The position numbers and the translations under genes were made by a program. A model generated the notes under the pieces. The model worked only from the letters and a program-made list of their open reading frames with translations, was not told the DNA's origin and searched no databases. Shown piece after piece: positions 54,175-64,000 of a stretch of 64,000 nt of DNA; position 1 is the first letter of the stretch, and each line of letters starts with the position of its first letter. Source of the DNA: Chalara sp. BL73 (lineage: Eukaryota; Ascomycota; Leotiomycetes; Helotiales); NCBI GenBank assembly GCA_918026815.1, contig CAKJVC010000087.1, positions 1 to 64,000 of the forward strand, in the 5' to 3' direction.

Positions 54175-57100
54175 ATGGACGTCATTTATACAATTCTGTT
54201 TTTGTTTAGTGCTCCCGCCTTTGGCATACAATTCGCTGAGCGCAATGGTACATATTTCTCAAACACCACTCTGTATTCGAGACCCACAAGTAGTAGTCGC
54301 CCTTATTACCCGATATGGAATTCTTCAGCGATCGTGGTGACTTCTCCTTCCGGAACGGCGCATCAGTCATCGGGCGTAGACAGCTGGAGCTCCTCGGCAA
54401 TTTCCATTCCAACAGGCATCCAGTCCAGCAGCACCATAGGACCACTGCCGAGTACCACTAATTTCTTCCAAGATAACTCTTCAACAATACCAAAGCCAAC
54501 GCTAAGCAAACAAAATAATGGCACTTCCACTTTTGCACCCACAAGCACAGAAACTTGGGGTGACGGGCAAATTCCACATACCTCAAGGTCAAATTTTTCA
54601 ATCACAACTAGTCCATCAACTTCAAGCACCCAGTCTTCGGTATTGCCTATTGCCACACAGAATGTCTCGACTATCTTACATTCATCCCTCGCCTCAACTA
54701 AAGTTAACACGATTTGGTCCAATGGCTCATACATCCCTTCGACCTCACCACCGCACACTTCATTTACGACAGAAACCGAACCTTCAGGCCGTAGTACGGC
54801 CCAAAACACGTACTTTTTTCCTTCTATTTCCCCTTATACGTCCACCACCTTATCAAGTGCATCTAGCACTAGTACGAACAGTTTTTTTTCAGGGAATTCA
54901 ACTTCAAAGTCTACTGAATATCCAACGGGTAGCTCATCTACTACAATTTCATCAACATGGATTCTAAGTAGCCGTTCGTCGAGCCTATATTCGAATGCTA
55001 CGAGATTCCATTCGACTACAACGAGCGACACATGGATCTCCTCCATTTCTACGCCGCCTCCAAGTTCAAACTTTTCCTCCCAGATGCCAGATTCTACGGC
55101 ACCTCCTTTGTCAAGTTTTCCAACTACCAGTATTAGCTTGTTCGCTACAGATTCCTCTGCTTTTAGTAACGGAACTACCACAACATTGTTTCATGATTAT
55201 ACGACCCCGACTCCCACACCCATTATATTATCTACCACAGACATATCAACAAGTGTAACGACTTTGCTGCCTACGGAACAGTCTACTTCTACCACGCCTT
55301 TTACGGACATAACTATTTCCAGCTCGCTAACATCGGACACAAGTGTTGTTGCAACGAGTAATGACCCTCTGCCACCTCAACCCACAAGCATTTCGGGAGG
55401 ATTTGGAGGGGGTGCATCAACTGGAGGAGGAGCCGCTGCAGGGTTCGTCTGATTTCCTTATAAATATATACGCCCTACTGAACTGGGAGTTGGGAATAGA
55501 GATATCCGCTCACTTCCAGCTTCAGCTCCGAGGAGAGTTTGGGTCATCTTGTACTCCTACAATTGTTTAAACGAGACGTTCTGCTAATTCATAATAGTGG
55601 TGGAGCTTCTGCCGGAGAAGGAGCCGCCGTGGGAGGGGGTGCAGTCGCAGGGTTCGTCATATTTCCTTATTTGTGTAATTGCAGTCCTGAAAAGGGAGCT
55701 TAGAAGAGAGCCTTAGGAGCTGAGATACCTTGTTTTGACTTCAGGCACCAGCTCCCAGGATGGCCTCAGCACTTTTTACTCTTAAAGTGTTTATAATTCA
55801 ATATAGTGCTAACTTGTTAGTAGTGGGGCGGCCGCAGGTGGAGGAGCTGCTGCAGGGTTCGTCTTTCTTCGTATTAATATTGAGTTTTCCCTGGAGCTGG
55901 AAGTCTAAGCTGCGTCTTGCGAGAGCGAGTCACTTCATCTACTTTCATTTTTAGCTCTTAAGATGGTTTCGAGTCTCTTAAGCTCTGTCAATATCCTCAA
56001 TTGGTTCTGGCGCTAATTTATTCCTAGTGGTGGAGCTGCCGTAGGAGGAGGAGCGGCCGTAGGGTTTGTATATTTTCCTGATGAATATTGAAAATTCCTC
56101 GCTAAGAGCGGGGAGTGTAAGAGTAATATTGGAAGAGCTAAACCACATCGTTTTGACTTCCAGTCTGAACTCCTAAGACATTCCTAGAACTCTTCATGCT
56201 CTGTAATATCTTCAAATGAACTTGATGCTAATTCATTAATAGTGGAGGAGCAGCCGCGGGAGGGGGAGCCGCCGCAGGGTTTGTTCCAATTCTTCCCAAA
56301 TATGCTACACTTCTTTACCAGGAGCGCGGAGTATAAGAGCCAGCTTAGGAGCCGAGATATCTTGACTAATTTCAGCTCCTGAGTCAATTTTTTTACCTCT
56401 TAAACTCTTGCACTGATTTAAATTGAACTTGAAGCTAATTTGGGCATAGTGGAGGAGCAGCTGGAGGAGTAGTCGGAGGAGCAATCGGAGGAGGAGTAAT
56501 TGGAGGTGGAGCGGCAGGAGGCGAAGGAGGCAATGGTGAAGACCCCAATGAAAATGAGCCGGATGACAACGACGACGATGATGACGATGACGATGATGAT
56601 GATGACGATAGTTCGACTAAAACAAGCATGAGCCGAACCTCTTACAGTAGCACTTCACAGAGCAGGACCGCCGAATCGACGACGTCACATACAAGCACAT
56701 CGCAAAGCAGCACCACGTCTCAAACTACTACGACAAGCTCCTCTTCCTCGTCATCAACGAGCTCATTTACTGTTCCTGGAGCAATCCAATCTCGAATTGT
56801 TGACGATTTTGATGCAGTGACCCTAGGGCCGGACGAAAAGTCATCTATCTATGCTATGGTACGCTCTCAGCTTAGCTCTATATATGGGCCATGGCCCCCG
56901 ACTTCAATTCCATCTGCCACGGCAATTATTACGGCAACTCCTGGTCCATCGCTCACATCAACCTTGCCAACCTCTTCTAGCGTAATAGGCACAGATGGAA
57001 TACAATCCTCACAAACTAGTACTATTGCGCCGGAAATACCTACAATTACACCCCCAAGCATAACAACGCTTACCATCGCAAACTCTTCATCAACTTCCAC

Positions 57101-57943
57101 AAGCCCTTTATCTAGTGAGATGTCTTCCTTTACGACAACCATTCCGACCTCATCTTCGCCGACTGTAACAACCACAGACGAGTTTGAGCCACCACAAATT
57201 AGTTATACCAAGACAGAACTTCCAACAACTGCACTTTCGAGTTTTACGACGCCGATGTTTACGCAATCGTCAACTACTTCCACTAGCTCTGGATCCAGCG
57301 AGGTGTCCTCTCTCTTCTCAAACATACCAGAGAGCACGCCGCATAGTACATCAGGCGGCGCATCAGATATTCCTCTATATAGCTCGCAAGCCAACAATCC
57401 ACAGCCTTCAAACTTTGAGACCTCCACCACAACATCCCATCAAGCACCGACAACGTCGTTGCAGCCACCCCTCTTCAGCACCACGAGCATTTCAAGCACC
57501 TCAAGGCCCCCAAATTCTCCAAGCACATTAAGCAGCTCCACCAGCTCCAGCGTCTCAAGCAAGCCGCCAATTTCGACCTCGTCCACTCGCCAAACATCGA
57601 AACCTCCAACGTCAACTTCATCCACAAAATCCATCCCCCCAACTACCCTAGTAACGAAACCTTCCATCCAAACAACCACCACAACCACAACCAGGAGTTC
57701 AACATCATCTGCAGTCCTACAACCAGGATGGTCCCAGTGGTAATAGTCTCCTACCTGACCTGTAAAGAAAAATTAATGAACACGCTGATACTTGACAGTG
57801 GGGGGAGAGGCTGGCAAGGGTTAACTGTTTGTGCAGCTGGATTCAAATGTGTCGTTGTAAACGATTTCTTTTCTCAGGTAAGTGGATTATGCCATCTTGG
57901 ATATACCTTATGCTTACTTCGGCCATAGTGCCAACCTGTATAA
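54175..57943 (+). CDS. Mucin-like secreted protein with C-terminal CBM1 and a microexon array
   Basis: Eight exons: 54175-55442, 55598-55651, 55824-55856, 56028-56063, 56243-56278, 56450-57739, 57799-57877 and 57929-57943; total 2811 nt, 936 residues. A signal peptide (MDVIYTILFLFSAPAFG) leads into a very long Ser/Thr-rich mucin-like domain with many NxS/T sites. Four microexons then encode Gly/Ala-rich modules. Next are an acidic Asp run, a short unique segment (AIQSRIVDDFDAVTLGP ... SIYAMVRSQLSSIYGPWPP) and a second Ser/Thr-rich stretch. The last three exons together spell a complete cellulose-binding CBM1: PGWSQCGGRGWQGLT, VCAAGFKCVVVN and DFFSQCQPV, with its conserved cysteines and aromatics. 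There is no catalytic domain. It probably binds plant cell wall through CBM1 while the glycosylated stem extends. The CBM1 is only seen when the exons are joined. Confidence 0.85.
55443..56449 (+). repeat. Tandemly duplicated microexon + intron modules
   Basis: Five introns of 155, 172, 171, 179 and 171 nt begin with GTTCGT, GTTCGT, GTTCGT, GTTTGT and GTTTGT, and end after a GCTAAT or GCTAAC branch-like string in TAG. Between them lie exons of 54, 33, 36 and 36 nt, each starting TGG and ending GCAGG or GTAGG. All splice in phase 2. The module, about 204-226 bp, has therefore been copied in tandem with both exon and intron. These introns are about three times longer than most introns in this window. 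Confidence 0.88.
56555..56616 (+). repeat. GAT/GAC trinucleotide tract coding poly-Asp
   Basis: A run of GAC and GAT codons in the mucin-like gene gives an acidic block of about 18 aspartates. Trinucleotide tracts of this kind are prone to length change while keeping the frame. Confidence 0.85.
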
Positions 57944-59764
57944 ACGGTTATCACCAGCGTTCATAAGATTTTGAAACCACCCAAAGTAAATTAGTATTTG
58001 TTCGCAAGACAGGAGCAATGTGACTGATGAGACTCTTGCGTAAAACTCGATTGGTGTTTGACAGTGTCTATGCTAGGGAATCATCAAATTTAGGATGTTT
58101 TATCGTATCGAATTTTCCTGTTCGCCTCCTTTAGTTTGGCGGTGGTTAATATGGATCATTATCCGTTGGATTATTTTTTAGAGTTTCCTGTTCAACCAGG
58201 GGAATTTTCCCCTAGATTTTAATATTCACGAAAGATGGAAGCGACTGGTTGAAGATATTATTATGGACTATATATATGATGGGAATGAAAACCTAAGGAT
58301 TTGTTAATATCGAATGGGAAGATATCAGAAGCGGTTTATTGAACCAGATTAGCCCATGGCCAGTCTCTAGGTGAAGCGTTGATACCATAGACTATGCTTT
58401 AACAGATGGAGATCATATCCACTATTCTCCCATTTCTTGAGATATTGATTCCCAAGTATGTTAGACCGTGATTCCAATTGCTGACACTAATCCCCCAATA
58501 GGCTCCTGTTTGACAGTAGTATAATTGTCTAGTAAACAGATGCATATCTGATTAGAGAGCCGGAATAGATTTTTATCTCAAAAGGAGAGGAGGGAAGCAA
58601 AGTCCAATAATTCGCTAGTATGTTGTGGTTGTATAGACCTCACAATTTTGACAACTAGGTTCCAAATTAAGATTTGATCTCAGGCAATGTCAAAAAAATT
58701 TCGACTATAATCTTTTGTTCCACATTACCAACATCCTATCGAGAAAAGTGAACGCGTTAAAACAGATCCCCCGCCGCTCGCAGTTCGCCAAACATGCTAA
58801 CGATCCTTGCGAAGCACCGTAAATAACAGAATATCGGTTCTAAGAGCTGACTAGCATAATTAATGGAATGGCTTCACCAATTATGGCGACTCTCTCTGCT
58901 CCAACCATATTGGTGCCAAATTAAGCCAGATTAGTGGTATTTCCAAAGTAGGTTTAAGCTGCTCGCTCTGTTGAAATGTGTGAAATATCGGACCAGTCCT
59001 CGGGTTTTAGTGACGAGGATGCGGAACTAGCCCGTACGACATCAGTTCAAGAAGTTCCGAAGCAGATCGGTCCTGGCGGGAGAGCTTGATCCACATCTAA
59101 AAATCGAGGAGCTGAACTTCAGCCATTAGTTGATATCCTGATTGTGAACTTGCTACCGGGTATCTTTGGTTGTGTTTGAACTTTTAGCTATTATGTAATA
59201 TTTAGTCCTCTTGACGCTGTCAGCGCGTCTACATGGTGGGCGTGCAATCTGGTCTAGAAGATATTGCTCCAGAAGCTTCAGAAGAGGTGGGGAGGTTCAA
59301 TGCTTCTAGGTGCTTGTCTTCAGGTACGTTCTTCACCTTCCAGCAGGTGAGAGAAAGTGGTAGCCGAATAGGTCGGAGAAACTCGGGAATCAGAGGAAAG
59401 AGGTGTCTGTCACTTGGGGACTCTTTGAAATAAGAGTTCCTCAAGGCGTCTGGCTGATCGGTGATCAAGAAATTGGAGGTTTAATAACAAGATACAGAAA
59501 TGTGTGTGGTTATAACACCAGCTCATGGAGCGGCCCCCAAGACAAGAAGTTGACTTTGTATGGCTGCATTCACACTCCCACTATCAGATTCACGGACGAA
59601 GCTGTCTGCCTAATTTCAGCAGAGCGCAATAATATCACTAGAGCTTGACATTAAAGTGTTCTAATACATTCGTAAACGTGGTCCTCGTAAGCATTTTTAT
59701 CAAATTAGTTTGTAGAGTGTATACGGTGGAAAGATTAATGTGAATGACTGAAGTCCTGAGCCGC
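57944..59764. other. Intergenic, mostly nothing recognised
   Basis: 1.8 kb downstream of the mucin-like gene. A plus-strand frame at 59403-59648 (YRNVCGYNTSSWSG inside) has no domain I know. The rest is AT-rich with no coding support. Confidence 0.45.
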
Positions 59765-59860
59765 TATTGGTGCGGCTATGAAAAGGGCGGTTGGCAGGGG
59801 TTAACACTGAATAGTTGCTTCTCAGGTTCTGATTCCAATGTAAAATGCATCGTTGTGCTT
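59765..59860 (+). pseudogene. Relic of a CBM1 cellulose-binding module
   Basis: The plus frame from 59765 reads YWCGYEKGGWQGLTLNSC, then DSNVKCIVV. That parallels GGRGWQGLT and GFKCVVV in the neighbouring mucin-like gene, including GW-Q-GLT and the K-C-x-V-V string, and the nucleotides GGTTGGCAGGGGTTAAC resemble GGCTGGCAAGGGTTAAC at 57809. The remaining conserved residues (YSQC end) are missing. It looks like a leftover of a duplicated CBM1 or of a CBM1-tailed enzyme. No open gene contains it. Confidence 0.5.
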
Positions 59861-60093
59861 TTCCGTGACCAAGACGATATATTTGTCACATTGAATGTTT
59901 TCACTTATATAATAGACCGATAGAGCGAAGCAGACAGTATTATTAAATTATTCTGATACAATGGAAGGTCCTTCTTGATGGAAGTATCTAATCACATGAC
60001 TAATCCCATTTTAGGCACCGTTGGATCAATTCATTCTCTTTGGTAGGAGGCAGAAGACATGCTCTATATTTTGCACTGACCTCGGGACTTTAA

Positions 60094-61092
60094 GGTGATA
60101 GTATCACAGAAGGATTCAGCAAACAGGCCTCGGGCTTTGTGGTGGGAGCCGAGCTACAATCTGGTGCGGGCAGACTCAACGACCATCCCTGACGGCACTG
60201 GTGTCACTAATTAGATCTGAAAAAGCATATATCAGACGACTTGACATCATTAATAGAGGCTATAGGTGCTTTACATCACTCTATGTTCTTCAAAGCAATA
60301 TCACTAATTTGTAAAAAGTGGATACAACACCGATAACGCTCTCGAAGTGATAGAAAACACAATTCCCACTCCCGAGCAAGCTACCGTTCGCTTTCTGGTA
60401 TCTCGCTCCTCTCTCATCTTCAAACATCCTCGATACACGGTCCTAACTTATATGCAGACAATCTGGTTCGGCGCCAATGATGCAAACAAAAACCCGCTTT
60501 GGAAACAATATGTGCCTCTTGACCGCTTCAAGCAGAACCTGCGCGCCATCATCGATCATCCTCGTGTGCAGGCACATTCTCCAAAGATCATGCTGCTAAC
60601 TCCTCCTCCAGTCGAGGAGACGATGCTGTTAGAAATTATTCCTGATGAGGTGGAATCCAAAGTGATTCCCCTCGCGAAAGACGCAGTTTTGTACGCGCAA
60701 GCCGTCAGGGAGGTGGGCACAGAGAAAGGGGTTCCTGTGGTCGATGTTTGGGGTGCCTTTATGAAGCAGGTTGGTGATGTGTCGGATTTGGTCAATAGTA
60801 CTTCTGCACTGCCGGGGTCGCGAGAGCTGGGAAGGAATGAGGTATTGAAAGAATTCCTAAGCGATGGTAATTTCGCCCTTTACCTGTTGCAAGAAGCCAT
60901 GAGGTACTGATGGCAATTGATATAGGCCTCCACCTGACTGCTAAGGGCTACAAAACTGTTCACGAGGAGTTGATGAAAGTTCTCATCAGCACATGGCCCG
61001 ATCAGAATCCAGCAAAGATGCCATTCGCGAATAAGATCGCTTGGGAGGTCGCTCTCGGGGATGCCTTTTGGGATATCGATCGCAGTGCGTAG
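60094..61092 (+). pseudogene. SGNH/GDSL esterase relic (isoamyl-acetate-hydrolase-like)
   Basis: GDSITEGFSKQASGFVVG at 60094 is the nucleophile block (preceded by an in-frame TAA where Leu-Phe is expected). Later come SGYNTDNALEV, IWFGANDANKNPLWK (Block III GxND-type), LRAIIDHPRVQAHSPKIML, LTPPPVEE, VPVVDVWGAFMKQ, and, after a putative 58-nt intron at 60867-60924 (GTAATT...ATATAG), SDGLHLTAKGYKTVHEEL with the catalytic D and H. The stops between LNDHP and SGYNT and the missing start make an intact gene unlikely. The 3' two thirds are well preserved, so the loss seems recent. Confidence 0.7.
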
Positions 61093-62369
61093 CATTTGTT
61101 GCTCAATGATTCCATATAGCTTTCTGTAGATGTCGTAGACTGTAGAGCAGTTTGAGCATGTCAGCCTTACATTCATCGAGCCTTATTCCCACTAATTTTG
61201 GTATTAACCAACCATGATTTAGTGATACTTGGTAAATTTAATGTCTAGATTATTCTTGATTAAGAGATTTAATTGAGCTGCTGGTGCAATATGGATAACT
61301 GCAACCAGTAAGACATATATTTTTTAAAAGGAACTTCAGATGTGGTTTATTTTAGCAACAGGTGCCAAGCTTTCGGGCAAGAACAATATCATAGAGACCC
61401 AAGGCTACGCAGGGCGACAAGGCGTTCAGACGCCCTGCGCCTGAGATGTGCCCGCCTTGCCCGATTTGCCTTACCTCTCGACGCCCGATTAGTCTGATCC
61501 TGCTGTTCTCGGTTCCATTATATATATGACTGCCATATTTCCAGAGCGGCCCCTTTTTTCGCAACGCGGCTTTAGAGACAAATTCAGAATCATTTCTTCT
61601 ACTTTGTTCATTCATGTATCTCGCACTTCCGTCATGAATATACCTGACCAACAGTGAGTGAGCGCAGACATGCTATGGTAGACTATTTTTGCTGACAGCA
61701 TCTGACTTGAGACCTGCACCTAGCAATGCGGTTCTTGAGGAGTATGTATAGATTCTGTCATTTTACTGCATCGTAGCTCAGGAACGCCGCTTTGGGAACT
61801 ATACGACTTTGTTTTTCTACGTGAGCCTGGAAAAATCAAGCACACGGCACATCATCCATGGTATCTTTGTACAGATTCTGAGGCTCGATAATCAACATAC
61901 GTGAATAAGTAATCCTGGAACAGGCGGGAGTGCCAAAGCGTACCCGTAAATACGAACCACACAGGATAGAGAGTATGTCTTCATTACTTTACCCAAAACC
62001 ATGGCAGGATCAAAAACTTCCGAGTCCAACCGACACGATTACCAAAGAATATTGGCTAATCCGATTGTGCGTTAGGATCCCCGAGAACCAACTTCAAGAT
62101 TCTGCGGAATCGTCGTTCCTTGGGATTTTCAATCAAGAATTAGAGGGGCTGTCAAGCAATTTGATTGATGTTGAGCTTCTCTTCGGCATCCAAAATGTTG
62201 GTACGATCATGGAACCGCCCATATCGGAGCTGTTTGGAAACTTAAAATTCTCACCTCAACTGTATGTGGCCATCATATTATGGATTGGGTTGGAAGCTCT
62301 CACAAAGCTTGAATAACTGTTGATCGCTTTGGCGCAGCATCATAGCTGACTCTGGATAGGCCCCCTACG
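61093..62369. other. Intergenic; one orphan frame
   Basis: A 128-codon plus frame at 61930-62316 (starts MPKRTRKYEPHRIESMSSL, ends with a hydrophobic YVAIILWIGLEAL) might be an upstream exon of the following zinc-finger gene or a small gene of its own, but I see neither a donor site that links them nor a domain. Nothing else found. Confidence 0.35.
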
Positions 62370-62988
62370 ATGAATGTGCCTGATATATGCGTTTCCAGCA
62401 GTGCTCCTGGGAACGATGTCTATGGCAGTTACTTATTAATTTGTAATCATTCTGATTGTCATGGAAAGAGATCTTTTACCAACAAACAAGCACTAAAGTA
62501 AGAGCCGACGCACAGGTTCGCCTTTCCCACGCGCTGACAATATGACAAGGAAGCACATGGAACGACACACTCGCCCTTATCCATGTCCGGTCAGTGGTTG
62601 CACAGTCAACTCTTTTGGAACGAAAGGGGATCTACAGCGTCACCATCGTCAGGTCCATGAAAGGCATCAATTCAGATGCCCGGACCACACCTGTGACCGC
62701 CACAATCAAGGGTTCGGCCGCAAAGATAATCTGCGGGAGCATTTGAGGCGTATGCATCCACTCCGCGATAATGGGAGTGATGTTCTGGAGATGGACGACG
62801 GTGCAATTAAGGATGCATCACCTGCAAGTGCTCCTGAGATTATCCCAGAAGTGAGATCTGACCAGCCTCATGCTGTCAGACCTCCACTTAAAGCTGAATT
62901 AGAGGCTGAGCTTGTAAAGCTAGAGGCTACGAAAGCGGAGATGGAGCGTGATATTGAGGCGTTAAAGCGAGTGTTGCAAATGATGTAG
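62370..62988 (+). CDS. C2H2 zinc-finger protein with C-terminal coiled coil
   Basis: Exons 62370-62497 and 62550-62988 with a 52-nt intron (GTAAGA...GACAAG); 567 nt, 188 residues. The splice restores the first finger: CNHSDCHGKRSFTNKQALK joined to KHMERH. The second finger is YPCPVSGCTVNSFGTKGDL with HHRQVH; the third is FRCPDHTCDR with a GFGRKDNLREH and MH end. A strong heptad-like coil ends the protein (LEAELVKLEATKAEMERDI), suggesting dimerisation. The layout, with C-terminal fingers and a coil, is common among uncharacterised fungal DNA-binding regulators. A longer N-terminus cannot be ruled out. Confidence 0.78.
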
Positions 62989-63139
62989 AGCAATGACAAT
63001 GGCAAGCCGAAAGCATTTTTCAAATGGCAGGAATGTGAATTTTTCAATGCTTCCTAAGTCTGTAACTCAATAACTATTGAACGGAAAAGGGCTTAATAGT
63101 AGATTGTATTTCAATCATATTTACTCCTGGTAGTATATT

Positions 63140-64000
63140 TCAAATTTCATAGCACAACATAAACAAGATTGACAGAACAAACAGCATTCCCATGGTCGAG
63201 CCTTGCAAGAGGCTAGATTTTACAGCTGCACTAGAGCGAAAATCGGCCTCCGATGCTGGTGTTGGCGTTGCTGTTATCCGTGGCGCAGAGCCAACCCCAG
63301 TGCCTCCCGGGCTTGCAGCTACACCATCGCCAGATCTTGTGCCATTTGAGATCGCATTCGGGCTTCCGCTAGTGGTTCCATTTGAGGGCCTAGAAATCAT
63401 ATCGACTCTTGTTCTATTAGTCCCTACGCTGGTTGTAGATCCTGCTAGAGCAGCGACCACGCCGAAGTATGCTGGTTTTCGTACAATTTCTTCATCAAAC
63501 AAGTCTGCCGCGCCAAATCCGGTGAATGTAGATGGTACCCATGAGTACTTTCTATGTCAGAAGCCTATCTTGGAGAAAGTACATTTGGAGAGATATACCT
63601 TATCACCAAAATCCCAGACCGTTACTCCAACGCAGCCACTAACAGCCAGACATGCAGCAACGCTATCCTGATAGTCCGTGCTCTGCTGCGTAAGGAGAGC
63701 TGGTGTACTTGGTACTTGCATTCGAATATCCAACTCTGTCAACGCAACCTCGACTCCCAGCGCCGTGAAGGACTGCATATTCGAGGTTTGCGTAGCCTTC
63801 GATGGAGTTGCTCCCACAATAAAATGACTCTGAAATCCCACACCATCAATCCTCGTACCTGCCGCCTTCAACGATTTTACAATATTCAGAGCAGCTGTAG
63901 TCTTTGGACTTGGTGTTTCGATAGAAAAATCGTTGTAATAGAGCTTGGCCGCTGGATCAGCTGCAGCAGCGGCTTCGAATGCAATCCTAATGTAATCCTC
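63140..64000 (-). CDS. GH10 endo-beta-1,4-xylanase with GPI-type tail (3' part only)
   Basis: The window holds exons 63599 to beyond 64000 and 63140-63547, split by a 51-nt intron (donor GTATAT, acceptor ...TAGAAAG). The sequence [47 protein letters not shown] (the nucleophile Glu of GH10), [15 protein letters not shown], then [17 protein letters not shown] and RKPAYFGVV is diagnostic of family 10. After the catalytic domain comes a Gly/Ser/Thr-rich linker and a C-terminal hydrophobic end preceded by small residues ([15 protein letters not shown], then [11 protein letters not shown]), which fits a GPI-anchor signal. The enzyme would cut xylan at the cell surface. Its start and acid/base Glu lie outside the window. 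Confidence 0.92.

Noticed and set aside
56435..56629. Minus-strand Ser/Pro-rich small protein opposite the mucin gene
   Set aside because: It is the antisense reading of a GAT/GAC and GGA-rich coding stretch; no start context or domain.
54206..57688. Several long minus-strand frames under the mucin gene
   Set aside because: They are shadows produced by the TCN/ACN codon bias of the plus strand.

Overview
This is nuclear DNA of a filamentous ascomycete (Pezizomycotina). Genes lie on both strands, most introns are 46-95 nt with GT-AG ends and recognisable branch sites, and the families are typical of that group: a fused URA2 protein, fungal 2EXR and SDR families, an NLR with esterase, NB-ARC and TPR parts, pogo/Fot1 transposon debris, a CBM1 module and a GH10 xylanase. 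A plant-associated Leotiomycete is my best guess from protein flavour, but that is inference.

Layout. 1-13.5 kb is accessory and decayed. It holds a broken esterase/NB-ARC/TPR NLR (minus, 1889-5093) with a 126-bp TPR repeat array, a pogo transposase relic (plus, about 6.06-7.01 kb), a zinc-finger/DEDDh RNA exonuclease with one frame break (minus, 7122-8560), an SDR pseudogene (minus, 10.2-11.1 kb), a small secreted protein (minus, 11930-12421) and a 33-bp-arm hairpin (13.4 kb). 16.5-48.5 kb is a housekeeping block: URA2 (minus, 7 exons), a YVC1-like TRP channel (plus), a flavin monooxygenase (plus, 5 exons), SUV3 helicase (minus), a VAMP7/Nyv1-type R-SNARE (plus), a 2EXR protein (minus), a small hypothetical protein (plus), FIG4 lipid phosphatase (minus) and a J-domain protein (plus). 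Four close divergent pairs probably share promoter regions: SUV3/SNARE, 2EXR/hypothetical, FIG4/J-protein and, more loosely, URA2/YVC1. 49-64 kb is accessory again: GNAT and F-box/LRR relics, a secreted M35-like metalloprotease (minus), a very large mucin-like CBM1 protein (plus), a CBM1 relic, a GDSL esterase relic, a C2H2 protein (plus) and the 3' part of a GPI-type GH10 xylanase (minus, running off the window).

The most striking object is inside URA2. A 1402-nt intron interrupts the conserved carbamoyl-phosphate synthetase domain, and within it, on the same strand, lies a decayed GIY-YIG endonuclease-like reading frame followed by zinc-finger-like segments. This looks like a homing-endonuclease-type passenger in a spliceosomal intron of a nuclear housekeeping gene. 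The second is the CBM1 mucin gene, where a glycine/alanine microexon plus its intron has been tandemly duplicated; all four microexons are multiples of three and are flanked by same-phase introns.

Several genes carry single-base frame breaks located in homopolymer runs (NLR, exonuclease, FIG4, GNAT). These may be decay or consensus errors, and the entries say which reading seems likelier.
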